A DNA stretch of 64,000 nucleotides, taken from contig CAYJIX010000005.1 of NCBI GenBank assembly GCA_964370375.1, positions 8,521 to 72,520 on the forward strand. The letters run 5' to 3'. Made by a program: the position numbers and the translations under genes. Source of the DNA: CAYJIX01 sp964370375 (GTDB lineage Bacteria; Desulfobacterota; Desulfovibrionia; Desulfovibrionales; Desulfovibrionaceae). The notes under the pieces are model-generated. The model saw only the letters and a program-made list of their open reading frames with translations. It ran no database searches and had not been told where the DNA came from. Positions 26,628 to 34,598 of this stretch are shown here, piece after piece; positions within the stretch are counted from its first letter, which is position 1, and each line of letters opens with the position of its first letter.

Positions 26628-27323
26628 TTAGGTATAAATTTGTAAGCCAGCCCTCTTGGCAGCATTTTGTAAATGCTGCAACACCGCTTTTTTAGCGGAG
26701 TGAGGATCTTTTGCTAATATGGCAGAGACTATAGTTTCGTGCTCACGAAATACCACTGCAGCTCGCTCGGCGCTCATCATGGTGTTAAGGCGTAACTCTT
26801 TAGAAAGTTTATGTAATTTTGTTCGTAAAAACATAAGAAATTCTACAAGAGCAGGATTGGCGCTGGCATTGGCAATGCTTTCATTAAAAAGATCGTGCGC
26901 CTTTTCGCCCAATTGGTTTTGAGTTACAGCGTCTTTCAAGCCTTGAAGAGCTTCTTGAATATGGATTGCATGTTCGGGTGTTAAGCGTGTGGCAGCTAGA
27001 CAGGCCGCTTCAGACTCTAACGCCGCGCGCATTTCGTACAAATGGTTGGCTTCTGTTTTCGACAACGTGTCAAAGACATCACTGACACGAAAGGCCGTAC
27101 GTCCTTGAGGGTCTTTTATAATAATACCCTTACCTTGTTTAGCCTCCACAACATCATCGTTTTTTAAACCGGCTAAAGCTTCACGTACAATGGTACGACT
27201 TACGCCAAGGTTTTTGGCGAGCACGTTTTCAGAAGGCAGTTTGTCTCCCGGGACATGATTTCCTCTTTTGATGAGCTCTAGCAGGCGTTGTGTCACTTGT
27301 TGTGTCAAAGAAACAGTTCTCAT
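26628..27323 (-). CDS. GntR/FadR-family transcriptional regulator
   Basis: 231-residue regulator with an N-terminal winged helix (LPSENVLAKNLGVSRTIVREALAGL) and a C-terminal all-helical FCD ligand domain (LYEMRAALESEAACLAA; metal- or acid-binding His/Asp residues in HDLFNESIA and HETIV). FCD members usually sense organic acids and repress adjacent catabolic operons. The start is ATG after AAGGA; the 40-codon upstream extension is not supported. It is divergent from the M29-like/TctCBA operon, whose promoter is overlapped by a long palindrome. I infer that this palindrome is its operator. Confidence 0.9.
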   Translation of the reverse strand: MRTVSLTQQVTQRLLELIKRGNHVPGDKLPSENVLAKNLGVSRTIVREALAGLKNDDVVEAKQGKGIIIKDPQGRTAFRVSDVFDTLSKTEANHLYEMRAALESEAACLAATRLTPEHAIHIQEALQGLKDAVTQNQLGEKAHDLFNESIANASANPALVEFLMFLRTKLHKLSKELRLNTMMSAERAAVVFREHETIVSAILAKDPHSAKKAVLQHLQNAAKRAGLQIYT

Positions 27324-27499
27324 AGGTGTGTCCTTAAAAATATGTATGCGCCTCAAATCCCCTCTTCCGCAAATATACCATAGATAATATTTTACAATTT
27401 TGCAAATGATGCGTCGAATTTTTCTTTTGCGAGAGTCCTGCATAATTATTTTTTAACTTTATTTTTGTGCTTTTGCGGTAAATTTGCATTTGCTTGAAA

Positions 27500-27640
27500 T
27501 TTACTTGTGCAGGGCAAAAGGCACAAAAATCAATCGCTTAACGGTGCAAGTGAATTGCACCTACTCTTGATTTTTGGTCGCATTGGCTGTCGCCAACGCT
27601 CCAAAAGACTCCAGCACAATGAATTGTGCTGGAGTCTTTT
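27500..27640 (+). ncRNA. candidate small structured RNA with terminator
   Basis: Between the regulator gene and the operon promoter lie, in order, an outer stem AAAAATCAA/TTGATTTTT (27525-27575) enclosing GGTGCAA/TTGCACC (27543-27561), then TTGGC/GCCAA (27583-27596). A strong 18-bp terminator stem follows at 27603-27640. No annotated gene ends here, so the terminator needs another transcript. The reading frame through the region looks non-coding. No promoter could be fixed with confidence, and I do not recognise a known RNA family. Alternatively it is a structured leader of a transcript starting further upstream. Confidence 0.45.
27603..27640. terminator. strong hairpin terminator upstream of the M29-like/tct operon
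   Basis: 18-bp perfect stem AAAAGACTCCAGCACAAT with a two-base centre (GA) and a final TTTT. It sits just before the operon promoter and isolates it from upstream transcription. It probably ends a small RNA. Confidence 0.85.
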
Positions 27641-27644
27641 GCTA

Positions 27645-27690
27645 TTGACGCTTTTTCTAACTTGTAGTATTATCATACAAGTTAGAAAAA
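27645..27690 (+). promoter_or_regulatory. sigma-70 promoter overlapped by a 15-bp palindrome (candidate GntR operator)
   Basis: The -35 TTGACG (27645-27650) is followed by a 17-base spacer and the -10 TATTAT (27668-27673). The -10 lies within the 9-base centre of a perfect 15-bp inverted repeat, TTTTTCTAACTTGTA, at 27652-27666 and 27676-27690. The inner TTGTA-N9-TACAA part resembles GntR-family operators. A bound repressor would cover the -10 directly. The divergent FCD regulator is the obvious candidate. Confidence 0.7.
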
Positions 27691-27731
27691 ATAGCTTAAT
27701 TTTTAAACAGTTATACCTTTACGAGGTCGTC

Positions 27732-28718
27732 ATGTTGCAAATGCAAGAAGCGTTAATGTTGCAAGGAGTACGTAAGATTTATGATGAATGTGTTATGCTC
27801 AAAACTGGTGAACGCGTTTTGGTCGTGACAGATATGGCGAAAGAAAACATTGGTCGCGTACTGGTCGCTGGCGCAATAGAACGTGGTGCAGAGGCTGTCT
27901 TAGCGGTCATCAAGCCTCGAACCAGAGCTGGGCAGGAGCCACCTCAAATGATAGCCGAAGCTATGAAACAAGCAGAGGTTATCTTATGTCCGGTGAGCTA
28001 TTCTATTACGCACACCTATGCTGTAAAGGAGGCGGCCGCAGCAGGTGCGCGCATACTTGTAATGACAGACTTTACAGAGGAAATGCTTATCCATGGAGGC
28101 ATTGAGGGTGATTTTCAAAGCATAAAGCCTGTGTGCCAAGCAGTGGCAGCTGCCTTTGCCCAAGGAGAGCGTGTGCATGTGACCACACCTGGAGGCACCG
28201 ATTTATGGATGGACATTGGCGGCAGACGAGGCAACGCGCTTTTTTGTGTGGTTGAACCGGGAGATTTTTCCACCATTCCTACTATAGAGGCAAACACTTC
28301 GCCACTTGAAGGTACTGCCAATGGCGTTATCGTTGCTGATGCCAGTATCCCTTATTTGGGCATTGGTGTTCTGGATAAACCCATTACTTTTGAAGTGAAA
28401 GACGGCTTTATCACCAATATTGTGGGCGACGGTAGGCAGGCAGACATTTTACGTAAAGACTTGGCCAGTCACAATGATCCCAATAGTTACAATATCGCTG
28501 AAATAGGAGTTGGCCTTAACCCTAAGTGCCGAATGTGTGGCATTATGTTGGAAGATGAGGGAGTTATTGGCACAGCCCACATTGGCATAGGTACCAGCAT
28601 TACGTTGGGCGGTACGGTGAAAGCGTCTTGCCATTACGATTTACTCATGTGGATGCCGCGTATTGAGGTAGATGGCAAAGTCATCATTGATGGAGATAAG
28701 GTGCTTATTACACCTTAA
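27732..28718 (+). CDS. M29-family (aminopeptidase T / NicX-like) metalloenzyme
   Basis: 328-residue protein of the M29 fold. The family covers thermophilic aminopeptidases and the ring-opening 2,5-dihydroxypyridine dioxygenase NicX. Likely metal ligands are His in TAHIGIG and the HxD pair in CHYDLLM, with Glu in AEIGVGLNP. NicX uses two His and one Asp in this arrangement, whereas peptidases also need two Glu. Peptidase and other hydrolase or lyase functions therefore remain open. ATG 27732 is taken; the 75-codon upstream extension is the structured non-coding region. It leads an operon with a TctCBA transporter, suggesting action on the imported compound. Confidence 0.78.
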   Translation: MLQMQEALMLQGVRKIYDECVMLKTGERVLVVTDMAKENIGRVLVAGAIERGAEAVLAVIKPRTRAGQEPPQMIAEAMKQAEVILCPVSYSITHTYAVKEAAAAGARILVMTDFTEEMLIHGGIEGDFQSIKPVCQAVAAAFAQGERVHVTTPGGTDLWMDIGGRRGNALFCVVEPGDFSTIPTIEANTSPLEGTANGVIVADASIPYLGIGVLDKPITFEVKDGFITNIVGDGRQADILRKDLASHNDPNSYNIAEIGVGLNPKCRMCGIMLEDEGVIGTAHIGIGTSITLGGTVKASCHYDLLMWMPRIEVDGKVIIDGDKVLITP

Positions 28719-28781
28719 TTCGATATTGATTGGCAAGAAAGTCAAGAGGAAAAGCGTGAACCTTTAACAGGAGAGTTGACC

Positions 28782-29765
28782 ATGTGTGTAAAAAGAATGA
28801 TGAAAAAATGTGCAGTAGCTTTTTTAGTAGCGCTTCTTCTTAGCACAAGCTGTTTAAGCTCTGTAGTACAGGCTGCTTCTTATCCTCAAAAGCCCATATC
28901 TGTTATTGTGCCCTTTTCACCTGGTGGAGGCAATGACATCCTTTTACGCTTGGTGGCAAACCACATCAAGCCCATTTTAGGGCAAAGCCTTACGGTAGAA
29001 AATAGACCTGGAGCGAGCGGACAAATTGGTTGGACTGCTTTAAGCAAGGCAAGAAATGACGGCTACACCTTAGGTGCCACTAGTTTGCCTTCTATGATTT
29101 TAGTAAAGTCTTTACGCCAAAACGTTCCGTTTTCTTTGGATGATTTCACGTATATTTGCAATTTTCAAGTAGACCCCATTGTATGGATGGTGAAAAAGGA
29201 CGGAAAATTTGCTGATACAAAGGCCGTACTGGATTTTGCCAAGGCCCAACCTCAAAAACTTAATGTAGCCGGTGACGGTCCGCAAAGCAATATCCAATTA
29301 CAACATCTTGTGGCTACAAAATTGCTGGACATACAAACAAACTTTGTACCCTACAGTGGTTCAGGGCCTGCAATTACAGCTCTTTTGGGGGACAAAGTGG
29401 ATATGGCTGTGAGCACTTTAAGTGCGGCGTTGTCGCATATTGAAGGAGGCCGAATCATGCCGATCGTGCTTTTTTATGATGAACCTTTGGCAGTTCTTGG
29501 TGCAACTCCTACTGCAAAAGAGGCCTTTGGTAAGGACATTCCCTCAATAGGCATGGCTCTTCGTGGTGTGGCAGCTCCTAAGGATTTGGCTAAGGACAAG
29601 GTCGTTGCTTTAGAAAATGCTTTTGCCAAACTGGCACAATCTGAGGAATTTTTGAAGCAAGCTAAGGATTTAGGCCTGTCAATTAGCTTTATGAATTCTC
29701 AAGAATCCACTCAGCTTGTGAAAGATACTACTGCCTTGGTGGAAAAATATAAAAACTTGTTTTAA
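28782..29765 (+). CDS. TctC-type periplasmic solute-binding protein (Bug family)
   Basis: Extracytoplasmic receptor of a tripartite tricarboxylate (TTT) transporter, 327 residues. It has a signal peptide (Lys/Arg-rich start, hydrophobic core, cleavage likely after VVQA) and then the family hallmark YPQKPISVIVPFSPGGGND. The ligand pocket loops include NRPGASGQIG. Bug proteins bind carboxylated solutes; the exact ligand is not predictable. ATG 28782 lies ten bases after GGAG. A stable hairpin follows the gene (29830-29868), as is common where the receptor must be made in excess over the membrane parts. Confidence 0.92.
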   Translation: MCVKRMMKKCAVAFLVALLLSTSCLSSVVQAASYPQKPISVIVPFSPGGGNDILLRLVANHIKPILGQSLTVENRPGASGQIGWTALSKARNDGYTLGATSLPSMILVKSLRQNVPFSLDDFTYICNFQVDPIVWMVKKDGKFADTKAVLDFAKAQPQKLNVAGDGPQSNIQLQHLVATKLLDIQTNFVPYSGSGPAITALLGDKVDMAVSTLSAALSHIEGGRIMPIVLFYDEPLAVLGATPTAKEAFGKDIPSIGMALRGVAAPKDLAKDKVVALENAFAKLAQSEEFLKQAKDLGLSISFMNSQESTQLVKDTTALVEKYKNLF

Positions 29766-29829
29766 TGGCTTACCAGAAAACAGCTAAGCTTTTATAACTG
29801 TTTTTAAGACAGCGTTACATGAAGTTTTT

Positions 29830-29868
29830 TTATGGATAGGGTTTTCTTTTGGCTAACCCTATCCATAA
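29830..29868 (+). other. hairpin between tctC and tctB, abutting a sequence gap
   Basis: 14-bp inverted repeat TTATGGATAGGGTT with an 11-base loop. It is followed immediately by ten N. It may protect the receptor message or act as a partial terminator. The hairpin may itself have caused the break in the assembly. Confidence 0.65.
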
Positions 29869-29878
29869 NNNNNNNNNN
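29869..29878. other. assembly gap (10 N)
   Basis: Ten undetermined bases between tctC and tctB. The true length is unknown. The gap lies upstream of the TctB ribosome binding site, so no coding sequence seems lost. Confidence 0.95.
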
Positions 29879-29897
29879 AGACGCTCAGGAGGTTATT

Positions 29898-30353
29898 GTG
29901 GGTACTTTTGAAAAAAAACGTGACATCTACTTTTCCTTGTGTGCTGTTATGTTTTCAGCCTTTCTTTTGCTTAATGCCTTAAGCTATGCTGCAGAATCAG
30001 CAGCTTTTCCTGTTTTTTTGACCAGTCTTATGGTTTTTTTTGCAGTCATTCTTTTGATAAAAAGCATTCTTACTTCTCCTATTCAAGAAGATGACCAAGC
30101 AGCCCGTGCACAATATAAGGGATTGGTTCGTTGTGCATTTGGGGTCATAGGCTCTACTTGTTTGTATGTGGCTGGCATTGTGTATGTGGGCTATTTTGTG
30201 AGCACGGCGGTCTTTTTTTTAAGCGTGATGCTTTTGTATGGCAAAAATAAACTTTTCCCTTCGCTGCTAGCAACAACAAGCTTTTTAGTTATAATTTATG
30301 CGCTTTTTGTATATTTTTTGGGCATACATTTACCCCAAAGTCTTCTCATATAA
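29898..30353 (+). CDS. TctB-type small membrane subunit of a TTT transporter
   Basis: 151-residue membrane protein with four hydrophobic segments (about residues 10-30, 37-55, 80-102, 108-140), typical of TctB. The start is a GTG preceded by AGGAGG at five bases. A longer frame that crosses the N gap is not used. It is followed after 33 bases by TctA, and together with TctC forms a complete sodium- or proton-coupled importer. The sequence is poorly conserved in this family, so the call rests on size, topology and position. Confidence 0.85.
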   Translation: MGTFEKKRDIYFSLCAVMFSAFLLLNALSYAAESAAFPVFLTSLMVFFAVILLIKSILTSPIQEDDQAARAQYKGLVRCAFGVIGSTCLYVAGIVYVGYFVSTAVFFLSVMLLYGKNKLFPSLLATTSFLVIIYALFVYFLGIHLPQSLLI

Positions 30354-30386
30354 AATCTATGGCTTGTGAGCAAATAAGGAGGCACT

Positions 30387-31868
30387 ATGCTACAAGATAT
30401 TTTGGCAGGAGGGATTCTTCTTCTTGATCCTACCATCATATTGCTTATTATTGTAGGCACTGTTTTTGGCGTTATCATAGGTGCTTTACCGGGCCTTACC
30501 AGTACCATGGGCGTAGCTCTTTTAGTGCCTATAACTTTTAGTATGAATCCGGGGCAAGGCTTGGCTTTATTAGGTGCTATTTATTGTTCATCGACCTATT
30601 CTGGGGCAATAAGTGCTATTTTGTTAAATATTCCTGGAACTCCTGCCAATTGCTGTACCTTGCTGGACGGCTATCCCATGACCCAAAAAGCGCAATCCGG
30701 AAGAGCCATTGCTCTTGCCACGTCAGCTTCAGCGGTGGGAGGCTTTTTTAGCATTTTTGCATTGCTTTTTTTAGCCCCTCCCTTGGCAGAGTTTGCCTTA
30801 CAATTTGGAGCACAAGAATATTTTCTTCTAGCTCTTTTTGGTATTAGCGTCATTGCCTCTTTATCAGGGGAACATATGCTCAAAGGGCTTTTTTCCGGCT
30901 GCTTGGGCTTACTTATGAGCATTATTGGCATGCATCCTTTAACAGGGGACACTCGCTTTACCTTTGGTTTTGCCGAGTTGTACAGCGGTATGCCTTTGGT
31001 TATTGCGCTTATCGGCTTGTATTCTATACCTGAGGTGATTTCTTCTTTGCATGAAGGGCGCAGCATGTCACAATCGCGCTCTGTCGGAAAAGGAGTATGG
31101 AGCCAAATGCTGGAAATTGTGCAACACAAAATGCTTGCACTAAGGGCCACAATTATTGGCGTGGTGGTGGGGATTATTCCTGGCGCCGGTAGCAGTATTG
31201 CCAGTTTTGTTGCGTATGACAATGCTCAAAAAATGTCAAAAAAACCGGAAGAGTTCGGTAAAGGCAGTCCGGAAGGGCTTATCGCCTCAGAAACGGCAAA
31301 CAATGCTGTGGTTGGCGGGTCTTTGGTGCCTGCCTTAACGTTAGGGATTCCTGGAAATGCTGTGTCGGCGGTGCTTTTGGGCGGCCTTATGATACATGGC
31401 TTAAAACCCGGGCCAACTCTTTTTATTGAAAACTCAGAAATTGTGTACAGTTTTATCATAAGCCTTTTCCTTTCTAACATAGCCTTTGTGCCCATTGGTT
31501 TGTTTATTGCCAGGTATTGTGTGCGCTTTATTGAAACGCCTCCCAGCATGTTAAGCCCTATGGTCATTGGATTGGCTGTTATGGGTGCTTTTGCTCTTAA
31601 TATGTCAATGGTAGAGGTTGGTTTCATGCTGGCTGTGGGGGTTTTGGGCTTTATTATGAAGGCATGCCAAGTACCGCGTGAACCTATGGTGTTGGGCCTA
31701 GTACTGGGGTCTATGGCAGAAGGGGAACTTGGCCGCGCGTTATCGCTTGCGCATGGCAGTGTGTATCAACTTATGTATTCTATGTTTACAAGTCCAATTT
31801 CTTTAATAATTATTGCGTTGACTTTATTGTCTTTGGTTCAAGGGATTCGTAAAAATATTGCTAAGTAA
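30387..31868 (+). CDS. TctA-type large membrane subunit of a TTT transporter
   Basis: 493-residue channel subunit with about twelve helices. Both internal family signatures are present: GALPGLTSTMGVALLVPITF and the second-half GIIPGAGSSIASFVAYDNAQ, followed by SETANNAVVGGSLVPALTLG. It forms the transport path for the organic acid delivered by TctC. The start is ATG after AAGGAGG. It is the last gene of the operon, closed by a hairpin shared with the convergent lyase gene. Confidence 0.95.
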   Translation: MLQDILAGGILLLDPTIILLIIVGTVFGVIIGALPGLTSTMGVALLVPITFSMNPGQGLALLGAIYCSSTYSGAISAILLNIPGTPANCCTLLDGYPMTQKAQSGRAIALATSASAVGGFFSIFALLFLAPPLAEFALQFGAQEYFLLALFGISVIASLSGEHMLKGLFSGCLGLLMSIIGMHPLTGDTRFTFGFAELYSGMPLVIALIGLYSIPEVISSLHEGRSMSQSRSVGKGVWSQMLEIVQHKMLALRATIIGVVVGIIPGAGSSIASFVAYDNAQKMSKKPEEFGKGSPEGLIASETANNAVVGGSLVPALTLGIPGNAVSAVLLGGLMIHGLKPGPTLFIENSEIVYSFIISLFLSNIAFVPIGLFIARYCVRFIETPPSMLSPMVIGLAVMGAFALNMSMVEVGFMLAVGVLGFIMKACQVPREPMVLGLVLGSMAEGELGRALSLAHGSVYQLMYSMFTSPISLIIIALTLLSLVQGIRKNIAK

Positions 31869-31928
31869 TTGATAGTAAAGCATGATAACTGTTTAAAGCA
31901 AATTGATTTTATAGTTGTAATTACAAAC

Positions 31929-31975
31929 AAAACTGCCGGAAATATGTGCATGAATTGCAAATTTCCGGCAGTTTT
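31929..31975. terminator. bidirectional terminator between tctA and the HMGL-like lyase gene
   Basis: 15-bp stem AAAACTGCCGGAAAT with a 17-base loop and T/A tracts on both sides. It lies between two convergent operons. Confidence 0.9.
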
Positions 31976-32028
31976 TTGATGTAAGAATATGCTTTTTCAG
32001 CAACGATACCCTAGGAAAACAGAAATTC

Positions 32029-32979
32029 TTATGAATTGTTCTGTGCCGCGGCCTTTTGCTGTACAAGGTCTTGGTTGCGGCCTGCGCGTTGTACATAGCT
32101 GCCGCCTTGGCATCCCACGATACTTTGCGCAAGTTTTCCTGTGACTATGGCCTTTTCAATGTCAACACCTGTATCAACGCCCATTTCATGCAGCATGTGT
32201 ACAAGGTCTTCTGTGGCCACATTGCCCGCAGCACCAGGGATGAAGTTGCATCCGCCAAAACCTGCAAAGGCGCCGTCATACGTAGTAATACCTGCTTGCA
32301 GTGCTGCCACAACACAAGCTAAGGCCATGCCTCGTGTATTGTGCAAATGCAACACCCAGCGCACTTGGGGGAAGGCTTGGATCATGTGCTTGCACACGCC
32401 GTAGATTTGCTGCGGATTTGCCATGCCGGTGGCGTCTGATAACGACAATTCCGTGATGCCAAGGTCAATAAAGGCGCGTGTGATTTTTTCCAGTTGCGCC
32501 ACTGCAATGGGGCCTTCCCACGCGCAACCCCAAGCAGAAGACATGGCACCTGAAAGCTCCATATTGTTTTTTTCTGCAAAATCCACACAGGGTTTAAAGC
32601 CTTCCATCATGGTTAAGGGGCTTTGATTAAAGTTCGCCATGCAATGGGTTTCGCTAACGCTAACGGTAAGCTTTGCCTTTGATAAGCCGCAATCGTGTGC
32701 CCTTTCAAGGCCTTTTAAGTTGGGGACAAGGGCTCTGTATTCAACGCCGTCAACGCGCTGCATTTGTTTGATAAGATCGCCCGTAGATGCCATTTGCGGC
32801 ACAGCCTTTGGGTGTACAAAAGCGCCTACTTCAATAACAGTAATTCCTGAAGCTACAACAGCGTCAATAAGTTTAAGTTTCTCGTCTACCGAAAGGATCT
32901 TTTTTTCATTTTGAATACCATCGCGAAGTCCTACTTCGCAAATGGTAACCTTTTTAGGTAACTGCAATACGTTGTCCAT
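32029..32979 (-). CDS. hydroxymethylglutaryl-CoA lyase-like enzyme
   Basis: 316-residue TIM-barrel lyase of the HMGL/DRE-TIM family that splits a 3-hydroxy-3-methylacyl-CoA into acetyl-CoA (or similar) and a keto acid. Motifs: EVGLRDGIQNE (metal and catalytic Arg), SVSETHCMANFN, HLHNTRGMAL and the catalytic-Cys loop FGGCNFIPGAAGNVATEDL. Residues fit a genuine lyase rather than a Claisen-type synthase. Exact substrate is uncertain; HMG-CoA is the family default. It follows a class III CoA-transferase by 69 bases, which would supply the CoA ester. Confidence 0.88.
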   Translation of the reverse strand: MDNVLQLPKKVTICEVGLRDGIQNEKKILSVDEKLKLIDAVVASGITVIEVGAFVHPKAVPQMASTGDLIKQMQRVDGVEYRALVPNLKGLERAHDCGLSKAKLTVSVSETHCMANFNQSPLTMMEGFKPCVDFAEKNNMELSGAMSSAWGCAWEGPIAVAQLEKITRAFIDLGITELSLSDATGMANPQQIYGVCKHMIQAFPQVRWVLHLHNTRGMALACVVAALQAGITTYDGAFAGFGGCNFIPGAAGNVATEDLVHMLHEMGVDTGVDIEKAIVTGKLAQSIVGCQGGSYVQRAGRNQDLVQQKAAAQNNS

Positions 32980-33048
32980 GCTATCCTGCTTTTTTATATA
33001 ATATTAGTATGCTGAGGATTCAAAAGGCATAAAAGCCTGATAACCGTT

Positions 33049-34242
33049 TTAGATAATGCCCTTTTCTTTAAGCTCGTTCACTTCTTCAGTGCTTAATCCC
33101 AAAAGGTTGCCAAAAACATCATCATTAAATGTGCCAAGAGGGGCTCCTGGCCATTTGACTTCACCAGGTGTTGCAGAAAGCTTTGGCGTGACGCTTGGCA
33201 TGCGCAATTTTCCAAACTTTGGATGATCTACTTCCACAAGGTTTTGCCGTGCCGCATAATGAGGATCGGTAAAAATATCTTCCATGGTAAAGACAAGGCT
33301 TACAGGCACACCAAAGGAATCCAAATGCTCTTTAATAAAGGCCCAATCGCGCTGCCCCATCCATTCTGAAACAATAGCATCCATAAGCACGCTGTTTTTG
33401 ACGCGTGAAGCGTTGGTATTAAACCTTTCGTCTTGCAACAGGTCGGCACGGTCCATGGAGTTGGCAAAATATTCAAAAGTTCTGTCAGTGGAACACACAA
33501 GCACAGCCCATTTGCCGTCTTGCGTTTTGTAGGTACCGGAAGGGCTTGCAGAGCCGGCAATGGTTGGCGCGCGGTCACGGTTTTTTCCGGTTTGGTCAAA
33601 CCATCCGATATGCCCTTCAAGCCAGCGGAAAAGCCCTTCGTACAAGCTTACGTCCACTTCTTGCCCTGTGCCGTCTTTTGCATCACGGTAATAGAGGCAA
33701 AGCATGGCAGCAAAGGCCGCATAGAGCCCAGCCACATAATCGGCCATGGATATGGGAGGGCTTACCGGTGCGCGATCAGGAAAGCCTGTAATGGCTGTCA
33801 AGCCCGAAAAGGCCGTACAAGGCGTTCCAAAACCTGCCAGCATGGCATTGGGGCCGGTTTGACCGTAACCTGTGATGCGCACAACAATAATATTGGGATT
33901 GTGTTTTTTTAGGGTTTCATAATCTAAACCCCATTTATCAAACGTACCTGTACGGAAATTTTCAAAAATGAGGTCGCTTTTTTCCACAAGTTTAAGAAAA
34001 AGGTTTTTGCCTTCTTCCTTGCGCAAATCTAAAGTGATATTCTTTTTATTGCGAGAATACGTGGGCCAGCGCAGCGATTCACCCTCAAAAAGTGGCCCCA
34101 TGGCCCGCGACGGGTCACCTTTCCCCGGCATTTCAACCTTAATAACTTCTGCACCAAAATCAGACAACAAGGCAGCTCCAAAAGGGCCGGCAATAACCGT
34201 TGATGCGTCAATAACGCGTACGCCTTCTAAAGGTCCGGGCAT
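33049..34242 (-). CDS. class III (CaiB/BaiF) CoA-transferase
   Basis: 397-residue formyl-CoA-transferase-fold enzyme that moves CoA between carboxylic acids. Visible features are the N-terminal EGVRVIDASTVIAGPFGA, LSDFGAEVIKVE, the catalytic Asp in SMADYVAGLYAA and TGQEVDVSLYE. The start is ATG after AAGGAG. It is the first gene of a two-gene operon with the HMGL-like lyase. It is divergent from a PrpR-type activator and preceded by a sigma-54 promoter. Donor and acceptor are unknown; a C5-C6 dicarboxylate or hydroxyacid acceptor would fit the lyase. Confidence 0.92.
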   Translation of the reverse strand: MPGPLEGVRVIDASTVIAGPFGAALLSDFGAEVIKVEMPGKGDPSRAMGPLFEGESLRWPTYSRNKKNITLDLRKEEGKNLFLKLVEKSDLIFENFRTGTFDKWGLDYETLKKHNPNIIVVRITGYGQTGPNAMLAGFGTPCTAFSGLTAITGFPDRAPVSPPISMADYVAGLYAAFAAMLCLYYRDAKDGTGQEVDVSLYEGLFRWLEGHIGWFDQTGKNRDRAPTIAGSASPSGTYKTQDGKWAVLVCSTDRTFEYFANSMDRADLLQDERFNTNASRVKNSVLMDAIVSEWMGQRDWAFIKEHLDSFGVPVSLVFTMEDIFTDPHYAARQNLVEVDHPKFGKLRMPSVTPKLSATPGEVKWPGAPLGTFNDDVFGNLLGLSTEEVNELKEKGII

Positions 34243-34307
34243 AATGATATCTCCTTAAAGGTAAAAACTGTAGACTGGCTATTTTTTAACCAAGGCATAT
34301 TGTGAAT

Positions 34308-34321
34308 GCACAAGGTATGCC
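34308..34321 (-). promoter_or_regulatory. sigma-54 promoter of the CoA-transferase operon
   Basis: On the minus strand the sequence reads TGGCATACCTTGTGCA, with GG and GC separated by exactly ten bases as in -24/-12 elements. It lies about 65 bases before the start codon. The promoter of the DASS operon on the other side of the activator gene reads almost the same (TGGCATACAATGTGCA). Confidence 0.8.
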
Positions 34322-34438
34322 ATTAAGATGATTTTTTGTTTTTAAACGTTTCTTCAAATGATTACAAGAGGTAGGGCGTATTCTTTCTTCATGAATCAGG
34401 AAAAATTGCTGCTTTTTTTCTTACTTTATCGTATTTTT

Positions 34439-34477
34439 GTTGCAGATTGTTGCGTTTTGTCATAGAGGTATTGCAAC
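34439..34477. promoter_or_regulatory. candidate activator-binding boxes (GTTGCA / TTGCAAC)
   Basis: GTTGCA (34439-34444), GTTGCG (34449-34454) and the inverted TTGCAAC (34471-34477) lie 115-160 bases upstream of the -24 element. That is a normal distance for an enhancer site. The same heptamer recurs upstream of the second sigma-54 promoter. Binding by the adjacent PrpR-type activator is inferred. Confidence 0.55.
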
Positions 34478-34598
34478 AGGCCTTCCATACTGTGCACAGT
34501 GTACTCTTGCACACCTACGTATAAAAATACCTAGAAAGCGTTTTTTGTAAAAGCAGAACATCCAAGCAAAACAAATTTTTTTCGTAAAAGGTACTGAC

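Noticed and set aside
27507..27731. N-terminal extension of the M29-like protein
   Set aside because: It would translate through three hairpins, a terminator and the promoter. ATG 27732 gives a normal N terminus.
29832..29897. TctB start upstream of the N gap
   Set aside because: The frame runs through ten unknown bases and a hairpin. GTG 29898 has an excellent AGGAGG box.
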